Numbered from the stretch's first letter, positions 46,389-55,845 are shown. The stretch: DNA of 64,000 nt from Mariniflexile gromovii (GCF_017814435.1 NZ_JAGJCB010000003.1:124001-188000); one strand, 5' to 3'. Numbers and translations: made by a program. Notes: generated from the letters alone by a model not told the origin.

Positions 46389-47735
46389 TTAAAAAGGTAA
46401 ATCATTATCTTTTTTTTGTGGTTTTGGCTTTCTGCCAGACATGGCATAGCCTTCATAAATTAGTTTTCTTTTTCTTAATTCCCAAAAACATCTTGCTGTT
46501 GCATTAATATCTGCACACGCATTATGAGCATCAACAAATTCTGTATTGAATAATTTAAAATATAACTCAGATAATTTTGGCCATTTGTACATGCCATAAT
46601 CACCACCAATTTGACAGAAACTGGTGCTCTCTTCCATTGTGCAAATTTTATTTTTAGTTGAAATTTCATTTTGGATGCCGTTCCGTATAAATTCGCAGCC
46701 AATAATGTTTTCATCAAATGATATATTATGAGCAACTAAAGTATCAGCTTTTTTAACTAAGTGATTAAATTTTTCCAATACGAACTCTAAACTAACACCT
46801 TCCATTAAAGCTCTTTCGGTTGATATGCCATGTATGGAGGATGCGTGATGCGGTATAGTGAATCCTTCAGGTTTTACTATGTAATCATCTCGTTCTATTT
46901 CATTGCCCTCAACATCAAATAATATCCAAGCAATTTGAACTAACCTTGGCCAATTTGATAAATCGGAAACAGGAGCATGCCAATCGATAGGTAGTCCATT
47001 TGTTTCGGTATCGAATAATAAATAATGGGGATTACCTGTTTTTTCAATCTTATTTGGATTATTTATATCTGATTCTGATTCTTGGATTATATCATTAATA
47101 AATTTTCCATTTTTGAACTTTCCTTCATATTTTTCCCCTGTTGATAAAGTTAAAACTCCAATTCCGTTGTATTTGTCATCTTCGAATTCTCCGGTATAAT
47201 TTTCTCCATCGGAAAAAGTTAGAGTTCCTAATCCATTATATCTACCGTCTTTAAACTCGCCAATATATATTTCTCCATGCGGAAAAGTTAAATTTCCAGT
47301 CCCATGATATCTGTGGTCTTTAAATTCACCTATGTACTTTTCTCCATCTGATTCAGTCAAATCTCCAAATCCGTTGTATTTGTTTTTTTTAAATTCCCCA
47401 ATGTATTTTCTTCCGTTTGAAATTGTTAAAGTTCCTGTGCCATGTAATTTATTGTCTTTAAATTCTCCAACGTATTTACCTTTTTCACCTTCCTCGTTAT
47501 AAGTCCATATGCCAATACCATGAAATTCATCGTTCTTAAATTCTCCAACATATTTTTCTTTGTTAGGATGAGTCCAAATACCCATTCCGTTTAGTAGGTT
47601 GTCTTTAAATTTTCCTATAAATTTTTCGCCATTTGGATAAATTAAAATTCCATTTCCGTGAAATTTATCTTCTTTAAACTCACCTATGTAAATTTCTCCA
47701 TCGGGATATGTTTTCTTTTTAATATTATCTATCAT
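46389..47735 (-). CDS. MORN-repeat protein fused to a DEDDh 3'-5' exonuclease
   Basis: Residues 8-215 contain about nine MORN repeats of some 23 residues, each of the form YxGEFKxxxxxGxG (for example YIGEFKEDKFHGNGILIYPN). After a short linker, residues 243-430 form a DnaQ-like exonuclease domain. It has LFDTETNG (Asp, Glu), VAHNISFDENI (Asp) and DAHNACADINATARCF (His, Asp), so all four DEDDh residues are present. MORN repeats usually mediate membrane or protein contacts and are not normally joined to a nuclease. Its cellular role is unknown. Confidence 0.85.
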   Translation of the reverse strand: MIDNIKKKTYPDGEIYIGEFKEDKFHGNGILIYPNGEKFIGKFKDNLLNGMGIWTHPNKEKYVGEFKNDEFHGIGIWTYNEEGEKGKYVGEFKDNKLHGTGTLTISNGRKYIGEFKKNKYNGFGDLTESDGEKYIGEFKDHRYHGTGNLTFPHGEIYIGEFKDGRYNGLGTLTFSDGENYTGEFEDDKYNGIGVLTLSTGEKYEGKFKNGKFINDIIQESESDINNPNKIEKTGNPHYLLFDTETNGLPIDWHAPVSDLSNWPRLVQIAWILFDVEGNEIERDDYIVKPEGFTIPHHASSIHGISTERALMEGVSLEFVLEKFNHLVKKADTLVAHNISFDENIIGCEFIRNGIQNEISTKNKICTMEESTSFCQIGGDYGMYKWPKLSELYFKLFNTEFVDAHNACADINATARCFWELRKRKLIYEGYAMSGRKPKPQKKDNDLPF

Positions 47736-47879
47736 GTTTTGAATGATTAATAGTTTAAAGTTATTTTAAATCAAACAAAATTCAAAGATAAATTTTCTTT
47801 TTACTGATTATTGAGATTAATTATGCATAGTTTTAGCTATATTAGAGATGTTTGGAGTTACGCTTAATAAAGATTTAGT

Positions 47880-48110
47880 TTGTTCTATAATAACGATAAA
47901 CTATTTGTAATGTACGCAAAAACAGCAATAAAATTTCACGAAAGGGAAGGATGGGTTTTTTTAAAAGAAACTGTAACTCAACTTATGGAGTTGCATTTAG
48001 CCACTAATAGTGGTATAGTTGAACTTACTATTTGTGGAGAAAATCAACAGGAATATAAAATATGGATTGATATTTGGAAAATATGCAACCGCAAAGACTT
48101 GAGAATTTGA
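47880..48110 (+). CDS. Small hypothetical ORF
   Basis: A 76-codon frame starts at TTG 47880, or more likely at ATG 47910 (66 codons, MYAKTAIKFHEREGWVFLKE). The translation is balanced and could fold as a small alpha/beta protein, but nothing in it is recognised. It is isolated between the MORN gene and the SAM-I leader. Coding status is uncertain. Confidence 0.35.
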   Translation: MFYNNDKLFVMYAKTAIKFHEREGWVFLKETVTQLMELHLATNSGIVELTICGENQQEYKIWIDIWKICNRKDLRI

Positions 48111-48221
48111 TGTAAATTTTACTTTTCATCACTTTATTTTCAAAAAACTGCCAATTAATTTGGAATTGTAACTTTTCTGTCGCAATATTTGCATTCACAA
48201 AGTTCAAAAACTTATTGAGAT

Positions 48222-48340
48222 GTTATCAAGAAAGGCGGAGGGATTAGACCCATTGAAGCCTTAGCAACCCTTTACCTGTAAAGAAGGTGCTAAATTCTAA
48301 CCGATCTGGATTAGTTTTCAGTGTTTTACGGATAGATAAC
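48222..48340 (+). promoter_or_regulatory. SAM-I (S-box) riboswitch upstream of metY
   Basis: P1 is GTTATC (48222-48227) with GATAAC (48335-48340). The conserved core AAGAAAGGCGGAGGGATTAG, then ACCC, TTGAAGCC and TTAGCAACC, is close to the S-box consensus. Then come P3/P4 hairpins including TCTAACCGATCTGGATTAG. Binding of S-adenosylmethionine should switch off the metY/metX-thrA/metZ genes. Confidence 0.95.
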
Positions 48341-48346
48341 CAAAAC

Positions 48347-48379
48347 AAAATTCCTTACGGTAATTTTATTTTTCTTTTT
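48347..48379 (+). terminator. Terminator of the SAM-I expression platform
   Basis: AAAATTCC (48347-48354) pairs with GG-T-AATTTT (48359-48367), followed by ATTTTTCTTTTT. It directly follows the aptamer, suggesting transcriptional control. Confidence 0.65.
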
Positions 48380-48444
48380 AACATTTTTCTATTAAGTACA
48401 TCAATTTTGATGCATTTGGCTTTTGTTTTAATTTCGAAATAATT

Positions 48445-48465
48445 CCTAAATGCAGTGCATTTAGG
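48445..48465. repeat. Perfect 21-bp palindrome upstream of metY
   Basis: CCTAAATGCA-G-TGCATTTAGG lies between the riboswitch terminator and the metY start. It could be an operator or a hairpin. A diverged repeat, TTCTCGCAAATGCGGGAATC, follows at about 48485-48504. Confidence 0.5.
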
Positions 48466-48529
48466 TTTCATTTGAAACTGTCATTCTCGCAAATGCGGGA
48501 ATCATTATTAACTCAAAAAAATTAGAAAA

Positions 48530-49804
48530 ATGAGCACACTAAAATTAGCAACAAACGCATTACACGCAGGACACGACACAACTGCAACTGGAGGAACACG
48601 AGCGGTTCCAATTTATCAAACATCGTCGTATGTTTTTAATAATTCAGATCATGCAGCAAACCTGTTTTCATTAAAAGAACTAGGTTTTATTTACACCAGA
48701 CTTAACAATCCAACCAACCAAATTTTACAAGAGCGTTTAGCAGCGGTAGAAGGTGGTATTGGCGCTGTAGTTTTTGCTTCGGGAACATCGGCAATTTCAA
48801 CCGGATTATTGACTTTATTAAAAGCAGGCGACCATATCGTAGCATCAGCCAGTTTATACGGTGGTACTTATAATTTATTGAAAGTAACATTGCCTCGTTT
48901 GGGCATCACAACCACATTTGTAGATGCCGATAATCCAGATAATTTTGCTTCAGCCGTTAAAGAAAATACACGTGCTTTCTTTGTGGAGTCTTTAGGAAAT
49001 CCTAAATTGGATGTTTTAGATTTAAAATCAATTTCTGTACATGCTAAAGCTGCAGGTGTACCATTTATTGTAGATAATACTGTAGCAACACCCGCTTTAT
49101 TAAACCCTATTGAGCATGGGGCAAACATCGTTATACATTCCTTAACCAAGTATATTGGCGGACAAGGAACATCGTTAGGTGGAGCCATCATTGATGCTGG
49201 TACGTTCGATTGGGCTAACGGGAAATTCCCAGAATTCACCGAGCCTTCAGCAGGATACCACGGTTTGGTTTATCACGAAGCTTTAGGCGCAGCAGCTTAT
49301 ACATTTAAATTAATTTTAGAAGGATTAAGAGATTTTGGAGGTGCTTTAAGTCCGTTTAACGCCTTCCAAATCATTCAAGGTTTAGAAACTTTACCAGTAA
49401 GAATTAAGCAACACAGCCAAAATGCTTTAGAACTTGCAAAATGGTTGGAGGAACAAGATGAAGTAGCTTGGGTAAACTATCCTGGGCTGGGCTCTAGTAA
49501 ATATAAAGATTTAGCAGATAAATATTTACCAAAGGGACAAAGCGGCATCATTACCTTTGGAGCAAAAGGTGGATTTGATGCAGCTAAAACCATAGCAGAT
49601 AATTCTAAATTATTTTCATTGTTGGCAAATATTGGAGATACCAAATCGCTTATCATTCACCCAGCAAGTACCACGCACCAGCAATTAACGGATGCTGAAC
49701 AAGATGCAGCAGGTGCACCAAAAGATTTAATTCGTTTGTCTGTTGGATTGGAAGATATTGAAGATTTAAAAGCCGATTTAAAAGAAGCTTTTTCGAAAAT
49801 TTAA
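48530..49804 (+). CDS. metY: O-acetylhomoserine sulfhydrylase
   Basis: This PLP enzyme forms homocysteine from O-acetylhomoserine and sulfide. The 424-residue Cys/Met-metabolism family protein has YTRLNNPTNQILQERLAALE-like start (YTRLNNPTNQILQERLA), ASGTSAISTG, and the PLP lysine in HSLTKYIGGQG near residue 207. Its length and QTSSYVF beginning favour the MetY branch. It is first behind the SAM-I riboswitch. It is followed by a palindromic hairpin and the metX-thrA fusion that supplies its substrate. Confidence 0.94.
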   Translation: MSTLKLATNALHAGHDTTATGGTRAVPIYQTSSYVFNNSDHAANLFSLKELGFIYTRLNNPTNQILQERLAAVEGGIGAVVFASGTSAISTGLLTLLKAGDHIVASASLYGGTYNLLKVTLPRLGITTTFVDADNPDNFASAVKENTRAFFVESLGNPKLDVLDLKSISVHAKAAGVPFIVDNTVATPALLNPIEHGANIVIHSLTKYIGGQGTSLGGAIIDAGTFDWANGKFPEFTEPSAGYHGLVYHEALGAAAYTFKLILEGLRDFGGALSPFNAFQIIQGLETLPVRIKQHSQNALELAKWLEEQDEVAWVNYPGLGSSKYKDLADKYLPKGQSGIITFGAKGGFDAAKTIADNSKLFSLLANIGDTKSLIIHPASTTHQQLTDAEQDAAGAPKDLIRLSVGLEDIEDLKADLKEAFSKI

Positions 49805-49815
49805 TTCAAATTAAT

Positions 49816-49850
49816 AAGACCTGTCAGGTTTTTAAAACCTTGTAGGTCTT
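49816..49850. repeat. AAGACCT...AGGTCTT hairpin between metY and metX-thrA
   Basis: AAGACCTGTCAGGTTTT and AAAACCTTGTAGGTCTT form imperfect arms. It is one of the five intra-operon family members. Confidence 0.75.
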
Positions 49851-49866
49851 AAAAATAAAAAAATCG

Positions 49867-52800
49867 TTGAAAGTAAATTTGCAACATATCATTATTAAAA
49901 ACTTTACCACCGAAAGTAAAGTGCTTAATCCCGAAATAAAGTTAAGTTACCAACTATTTGGTAAGCCTTTAGGTACGGCACCTGTGGTGTTGGTAAATCA
50001 TGCCTTAACAGGGAACAGCAATGTAGCTGGTGAAGATGGTTGGTGGAGCGACTTGGTGGGCGATGATAAGGTAATCGATACGAAACTTTACACCATATTA
50101 TCTTTCAATATTCCAGGAAATGGGTTTGATGGTTTTGTAATAGAAAACTATAAAGATTTCGTAGCGCGCGATATTGCAAATATCTTTTTAATTGGGTTGA
50201 AAGAGCTTAAAATTGAAAAATTGTTTGCACTCATTGGTGGGTCGTTAGGTGGTGGTATTGCTTGGGAAATGGCGGTGTTGAACCCAGATATTACAGATAA
50301 TTTAATACCTGTGGCAACCGATTGGAAATCCACCGATTGGTTGATAGCCAATTGCCAAATTCAAGAGCAATTTTTATTGAATTCTAGAAATCCGGTGCAC
50401 GATGCCAGAATGCACGCTATGTTGTGTTACCGCACACCAGAATCTTTCAACGAACGTTTTCAGCGTTCTAAAAACGAGGAATTAGAGATTTTTAATGTAG
50501 AAAGCTGGTTGTTGCATCACGGTAATAAACTGCAAGAACGGTTTCAACTTTCTGCTTATAAATTAATGAATCAGTTGTTAAAAACCATTGATGTTACCAA
50601 AAACAGACCAACCGATTTCAATGTGTTGGAAAATATACATGGTAATATTCATATAGTGGGAGTTGATTCCGATTTATTTTTTACAGCTGAAGAAAACAGG
50701 CAAACACACAAGCAATTGGCGGTGTCAAACCCGAATGTTACGTATAATGAAATACATTCGGTGCACGGGCACGATGCTTTTTTGATGGAATACGAGCAAT
50801 TAGAAAAAATAGTAGAAGGCATTTTTGTGCCAAGTTCTAAAAAGAGAAGAATGAAAGTATTAAAGTTTGGAGGGAAATCGTTAGCAAATGGCGATGGTTT
50901 GAATACCGTTATTTCCATCATAGAAAATAAGGTGAAGGAAGGTGAGAAAATTACGGTAGTAGTTTCGGCAAGAAGTTCCGCTACCGATGATTTAGAGGAC
51001 ATTCTGAACAAAGCCGCTAAAGGGCATCCGTATAAAGAAATATTGCAAGTATTTAAAAACTATCAAACGGAACCATTAAAGGATGTTGATTTTTCAGCTG
51101 AATTTTCAGTTTTAGAAAAATTGTTCGAAGGGGTTAGTTTATTAGGCGATTACAGCAAAAAAACCAAGGATGAAATTTTAGCTCAAGGTGAATTGCTATC
51201 GGTAAAATTGATTGCTAGTTTGTTGAATAAGAAAAACATAAAGGCTGCAGTAGTTGATTCCAGAACCTTAATTAAAACAAATGATGCCTTTGGAAATGCA
51301 CAACCTATATCGCAACTTTCAAAAGACAACGTTAAAAAATATTATAAAGAAGCAGGTAACGATGTTGTAAATGTGGTTACTGGTTTTATAGCGTCTAATT
51401 CAAAAAATGAAACCACGACGTTAGGTAGAAATGGCAGTAATTATACAGCGGCACTTTTAGCAAATTATTTAGATGCTGAAGAGTTACAAAATTACACCCA
51501 TGTTAACGGTATATATACAGCAAACCCCGATTTGGTGGAAGATGCCAAAAAAATACGCGAATTATCGTTTAGTGAAGCCAATGAGTTGGCTAATTTTGGC
51601 ACCACCGTACTGCATGCCAAAACCATCATTCCGTTGGTTGAAAAAAACATCAATCTTCGTATTTTGAATACGTTTAATCCTGAGGATGAAGGTACTTTAA
51701 TTACGGCAAAACCAAATTCAAAAGAAGTAACATCATTATCGGTTTTAGATAATGTGGCGCTTTTAAATTTAGAAGGTCGTGGTTTGTTAGGGAAAAGTGG
51801 TGTGGATGCTAGAATATTTGGTGCTTTAGCGAGTAAGGATATCAGTGTGAGCATCATTTCTCAAGGCTCTTCAGAACGTGGTATAGGTTTAATTATTAAT
51901 GCAGACCAAGCAACCCAAGCGGTCATAGCTTTGGAACGTGAGTTTGAAAACGATTTCTATTCACAAGACGTTAATAAAATTGCGGTGGTTGATGATGTTT
52001 CGGTCATTTCTATTATTGGTATCGAATTGAGTTCATTCCACAAACCATTCAACGCACTTATAAAAAACCAAATTACGCCGTTGTTGTTCAACAATACGGT
52101 TACTGGTAAAAACGTGAGTTTGGTGGTTAAAAAAGACCAACTTCATAAAGCTATGAATGTAATTCATGGTGAAATTTTCGGAATTTCAAAGAAAATAAAC
52201 ATAGCCATTTTTGGTCATGGTGGTGTTGGTAGCGCTTTGATTAATCAAATTTTAAAATCGAGAGACGATATTGAAAAACGAAAAGGCATCAACCTAAATG
52301 TTTTTGCAATAGCCAATTCTAAAAAACTACTTCTGAATAAAAGAGGTGCAGATAAAAATTGGAAGGAAGCCATAAAAACATCAGAATTGGAGAGTTCAAT
52401 TGAAGATGTGATTGCTTTTGCTAAAACACATCATTTGGAAAATTTAATAGCGGTTGATAATACGGCTAGTCCTAAATTCCATAACAATTATGTGCCGTTG
52501 GTTGAGGCTGGATTCGATTTGGTGTCTTCTAACAAAATAGCCAATACCATTTCGCATAAATTTTATACCGATTTACGAGCACAGTTAAAAGAACACAATA
52601 AGCAATATTTATATGAAACCACGGTTGGCGCTGGTTTACCGTTGATAGATACTATTAAATTATTACACGAATCTGGTGAAAATATTACCAGAATTCGAGG
52701 GGTTTTCTCTGGAACATTGAGCTATTTGTTCAATAACTTTTCGGTACAGGACAAACCATTTAGCAGCATTGTACAAGAAACGATTGATAAAGGTTTTACT

Positions 52801-53268
52801 GAACCCGACCCAAGAGAAGATTTTTCAGGAAACGATGTGGCTAGAAAATTATTAATTTTGGCGCGCGAACTGGATTTACAAAATGAATTTGAAGATGTGT
52901 CGGTTCAAAATTTAATTCCAGAAGCTTATAGAGATATTTCCGTGGCTGAATTTTTAAGTCTGTTGAACGTGTTAGATGCTGAATTTCAAAAGATAAAAGA
53001 AGCCCAAAAACCTGGATATGTTTTAAGATATATAGGCGACTTATCGGGCGATTTGTCTCAAGACAAAGGAAATTTAGAAGTAAAATTAGTTTCCATTCCA
53101 GGAGATAGCACATTGGGGCAAATTAAAGGAAGTGATGCTATTTTTGAAATATTTACAGAAAGTTATGGGGAGCAACCTATCGTTATTCAAGGTGCAGGCG
53201 CAGGGTCCGAAGTAACAGCAAGAGGCGTTTTTGGTGATATTTTAAGATTGTCTAAGCATATAAATTAA
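49867..53268 (+). CDS. metX-thrA: Trifunctional fusion: homoserine O-acetyltransferase, aspartate kinase, homoserine dehydrogenase
   Basis: The 1133-residue protein starts at TTG 49867. Residues 1-325 are MetX-type alpha/beta hydrolase with the triad S126 (GGSLGGG), D269 and H302 (HGHDAFL). Residues 329-775 are aspartate kinase (MKVLKFGGKSLANG at 329, TLGRNGSNYTAALLA) with ACT-like regulatory repeats. Residues 778-1133 are homoserine dehydrogenase (NIAIFGHGGVGSALINQIL, ETTVGAGLPLIDT, GFTEPDPREDFSGNDVARKL). One chain thus starts the aspartate pathway, makes homoserine and activates it for methionine. An internal ATG at 50851 could give a separate kinase-dehydrogenase. Confidence 0.95.
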   Translation: MKVNLQHIIIKNFTTESKVLNPEIKLSYQLFGKPLGTAPVVLVNHALTGNSNVAGEDGWWSDLVGDDKVIDTKLYTILSFNIPGNGFDGFVIENYKDFVARDIANIFLIGLKELKIEKLFALIGGSLGGGIAWEMAVLNPDITDNLIPVATDWKSTDWLIANCQIQEQFLLNSRNPVHDARMHAMLCYRTPESFNERFQRSKNEELEIFNVESWLLHHGNKLQERFQLSAYKLMNQLLKTIDVTKNRPTDFNVLENIHGNIHIVGVDSDLFFTAEENRQTHKQLAVSNPNVTYNEIHSVHGHDAFLMEYEQLEKIVEGIFVPSSKKRRMKVLKFGGKSLANGDGLNTVISIIENKVKEGEKITVVVSARSSATDDLEDILNKAAKGHPYKEILQVFKNYQTEPLKDVDFSAEFSVLEKLFEGVSLLGDYSKKTKDEILAQGELLSVKLIASLLNKKNIKAAVVDSRTLIKTNDAFGNAQPISQLSKDNVKKYYKEAGNDVVNVVTGFIASNSKNETTTLGRNGSNYTAALLANYLDAEELQNYTHVNGIYTANPDLVEDAKKIRELSFSEANELANFGTTVLHAKTIIPLVEKNINLRILNTFNPEDEGTLITAKPNSKEVTSLSVLDNVALLNLEGRGLLGKSGVDARIFGALASKDISVSIISQGSSERGIGLIINADQATQAVIALEREFENDFYSQDVNKIAVVDDVSVISIIGIELSSFHKPFNALIKNQITPLLFNNTVTGKNVSLVVKKDQLHKAMNVIHGEIFGISKKINIAIFGHGGVGSALINQILKSRDDIEKRKGINLNVFAIANSKKLLLNKRGADKNWKEAIKTSELESSIEDVIAFAKTHHLENLIAVDNTASPKFHNNYVPLVEAGFDLVSSNKIANTISHKFYTDLRAQLKEHNKQYLYETTVGAGLPLIDTIKLLHESGENITRIRGVFSGTLSYLFNNFSVQDKPFSSIVQETIDKGFTEPDPREDFSGNDVARKLLILARELDLQNEFEDVSVQNLIPEAYRDISVAEFLSLLNVLDAEFQKIKEAQKPGYVLRYIGDLSGDLSQDKGNLEVKLVSIPGDSTLGQIKGSDAIFEIFTESYGEQPIVIQGAGAGSEVTARGVFGDILRLSKHIN

Positions 53269-53307
53269 TACAATTTAAGGGTAGTTGAGACCTAAAAGAA
53301 GATAAAA

Positions 53308-54480
53308 ATGAGCGAGGAAAGAAAAAAATTTGAAACTTTAGCAGTAAGAACGCAATCGGAAACAACTCAGTTTTCTGAGCATTCTGTACCGTTATATTTA
53401 ACATCAGGATTTGTTTTTGACGATGCCGAAGAAATGAGAGCTTCTTTTGCAGAAGAAAAACAGCGCGACTTGTACAGTCGTTATAGTAATCCAAACGTTA
53501 ACGAGTTTGTTGATAAAGTATGCTTAATGGAAGGCGCAGAAGCTGGTTTTGCTTTTGCTAGTGGTATGGCGGCAGTTTTTTCAACGTTTGCAACATTACT
53601 GGATGCGGGCGATCATGTGGTGTCTTGCAGTTCAGTATTTGGTGCTACCCATGGTTTATTTACAAAATACTTTCCGAAATGGAATATAGAGTGTTCTTAT
53701 TTCAATGTAAATGAAGTAGAAACCATTGAAAGTTTAATTAAATCGAATACCAAGTTTTTGTATGCAGAAACACCAACCAACCCTGGTGTTGATGTGTTGG
53801 ATTTAGAATATTTAAGTACTATTTGTAAAAAACACAACATTTTGTTGGTGGTTGATAATTGTTTTGCAACACCTTATTTGCAACAGCCTATAAAATTTGG
53901 TGCCGATTTGGTAATCCATTCTGCTACAAAACTCATGGACGGACAAGGACGTGTACTTGGTGGCGTTACGGTTGGAAAAAAAGAATTGATACGAGAAATC
54001 TATCTGTTTTCAAGACTTACAGGGCCTTCAATGAGTCCTTTTAATGCATGGGTGCTGTCAAAATCATTAGAAACATTAGCAGTTAGAACCGAAAAACATT
54101 GTGAAAACGCGCTGAAATTGGCAACATTTTTAGAAGCCCACCCTAAAGTAACATGGGTGAAATATCCATTCTTAAAGTCGCATCCTAAATACGACATTGC
54201 AAAAAAGCAAATGTTGTTAGGTGGGAATATCATAGCGTTTGAGGTAAAAGGAGGTTTAGAAGGCGGAAGGTCTTTTTTTGATACCATAAAAATGTGTTCA
54301 CTGTCGGCGAATCTAGGGGATACGCGAACCATTGTAACCCATCCAGCAAGCACTACACATGCTAGGGTAGAACCTGAAGTAAAAGCTGCGGCTGGTATTA
54401 CCGATGGTATGGTACGTGTTTCGGTAGGTTTAGAGCATATAGATGATATTATTTCCGATTTGAAACAGGCTTTAAATTAA
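53308..54480 (+). CDS. metZ: O-succinylhomoserine sulfhydrylase / cystathionine synthase-like PLP enzyme
   Basis: The 390-residue protein belongs to the Cys/Met-metabolism PLP family: YSRYSNPNVNEFVDKVCLME near residue 56, FASGMAAVFSTFATLLDAGD near residue 81, and the PLP lysine in HSATKLMDGQGRVLGG near residue 207. VDNCFATPYLQQP fits the sulfhydrylase (MetZ-like) branch rather than gamma-lyase. It is a paralogue of the metY product, placed on the other side of metX-thrA. Whether it uses sulfide or cysteine cannot be read from the sequence. Confidence 0.9.
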   Translation: MSEERKKFETLAVRTQSETTQFSEHSVPLYLTSGFVFDDAEEMRASFAEEKQRDLYSRYSNPNVNEFVDKVCLMEGAEAGFAFASGMAAVFSTFATLLDAGDHVVSCSSVFGATHGLFTKYFPKWNIECSYFNVNEVETIESLIKSNTKFLYAETPTNPGVDVLDLEYLSTICKKHNILLVVDNCFATPYLQQPIKFGADLVIHSATKLMDGQGRVLGGVTVGKKELIREIYLFSRLTGPSMSPFNAWVLSKSLETLAVRTEKHCENALKLATFLEAHPKVTWVKYPFLKSHPKYDIAKKQMLLGGNIIAFEVKGGLEGGRSFFDTIKMCSLSANLGDTRTIVTHPASTTHARVEPEVKAAAGITDGMVRVSVGLEHIDDIISDLKQALN

Positions 54481-54495
54481 AAACCGACTTGGTAA

Positions 54496-55305
54496 ATGAC
54501 TAAAATCTTGATTTTTATATTGTCTTTATCTTTTATGCAGTGTAAAAGTCAAGTGAATTTGAATACGGTAGCTTCTGAAAGCATAAGAAAAAAACAAGAT
54601 TCGATAATTAAAAAATATGTTACTAATTGTGCAGAAAAGTTTAATTATAAGCATCAAATGTTTGAATGGCAAAATTGTTTAGATGAAGGCTTAAAAGCAG
54701 ATAGTACGATTGCTTATTTATGGCAGCAAAAAGCAATGCCATATTTTAAAGCCCGTAAGTATGAAATTGGAATGAACTATTTGGATAAAGCTGTTTTTTA
54801 TGATTCAAGAAGATGGTTAAGTTACAGAGCATTCATTAAATGTATTTTTGCTAAAACCTATCAAGATGCTATCATAGATTTTGAAAAATGCATCGATACA
54901 GAAGGAAATTCATATGTTATGGATCATACCTATCAATTTCATATAGCGCTTTGTAATTTGCAACTTAATCAATTTAAGAAAGCTGAAACTATTTTTTCAA
55001 AAGACATAGAAGAACAAGAAAAAGAATGGGGAGAAGCGCATTATCTTGATCTTTTTTACTACGGAATAAGTAAATATGAACAAGGGAAATGGAAAGAAGC
55101 TATTGTTCAATTTGATAAATCGTTAAAACAATATCCTAAATTCTCTGAAGTAAAATATTATAAATCTATTTGTTTGTTGAGATTGAATGATTTAGAGAAT
55201 TCAAAAATTCTTTATGAACAATCCAAAGAAGATGCTATCAATGGTTATTCAATTAATGAAGATAATAACATCTATGAAACTTATCCTTATCAAGTAAGAT
55301 GGTAA
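54496..55305 (+). CDS. TPR-like lipoprotein of unknown role
   Basis: The 269-residue protein has a short signal peptide ending in a lipobox-like SFMQC (C17), with CKSQ after it as in many Bacteroidota lipoproteins. It then has four or so TPR-like helical pairs (WQQKAMPYFKARKYEIGMNY, LDLFYYGISKYEQGKWKEAI). It sits 15 bp after metZ, so it may be co-transcribed with the methionine genes by read-through. I see no link to sulfur chemistry. Confidence 0.7.
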   Translation: MTKILIFILSLSFMQCKSQVNLNTVASESIRKKQDSIIKKYVTNCAEKFNYKHQMFEWQNCLDEGLKADSTIAYLWQQKAMPYFKARKYEIGMNYLDKAVFYDSRRWLSYRAFIKCIFAKTYQDAIIDFEKCIDTEGNSYVMDHTYQFHIALCNLQLNQFKKAETIFSKDIEEQEKEWGEAHYLDLFYYGISKYEQGKWKEAIVQFDKSLKQYPKFSEVKYYKSICLLRLNDLENSKILYEQSKEDAINGYSINEDNNIYETYPYQVRW

Positions 55306-55347
55306 AATAATTATCTTATTTTTTTCTAAATTAATTACCTTAGCACC

Positions 55348-55761
55348 ATGCTATCTAAAAAAACAAAATACGGATTAAAAGCGCTCACTTTTATTGCTAG
55401 AAGTGGAAGCGATACGCCAGTTCAGGTTGGAGAAATTGCCAGAGAAGAACAAATACCCCAAAAATTTTTAGAAAGTATTTTACTCAGTTTAAGAAAAACC
55501 GGCATTTTAGGTTCCAAAAAAGGGAAACACGGCGGTTATTATTTAAGAAAAGATCCTTCGGAAGTTTTTATGACCGAAGTAATGCGCGTTCTAGAAGGTC
55601 CTATAGCCATGGTGCCTTGTGTAAGTCTGAATTTCTATGAGAAGTGCGACGATTGCCCTGATGAAGACCGATGCAGTGTTAATAAACTCATGATTCAAGT
55701 ACGGGATAGCACACTGGAAGTCTTTAAGAATACAACATTAAAAGACTTATCCGATAGGTGA
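55348..55761 (+). CDS. Rrf2-family transcriptional regulator, four conserved-type cysteines
   Basis: The 137-residue protein has an N-terminal winged helix (LSKKTKYGLKALTFIARSG, IPQKFLESILLSLRKTGIL, KGKHGGYYLRKDP). Cysteines C91, C100, C103 and C109 fall in the region where Fe-S binding Rrf2 members such as IscR and NsrR carry their cluster. CymR-type sulfur regulators share the fold but usually lack the cysteines. Its place at the head of the cys genes makes it a good candidate for their regulator, possibly sensing sulfur or Fe-S status. Confidence 0.9.
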   Translation: MLSKKTKYGLKALTFIARSGSDTPVQVGEIAREEQIPQKFLESILLSLRKTGILGSKKGKHGGYYLRKDPSEVFMTEVMRVLEGPIAMVPCVSLNFYEKCDDCPDEDRCSVNKLMIQVRDSTLEVFKNTTLKDLSDR

Positions 55762-55845
55762 AATGAAAAAAAATAAAAATATTGTTTGATAAGTAATAAA
55801 AAGTATTAAATTTGCAATTCCTACTAAATCGATAGGATTAATATA

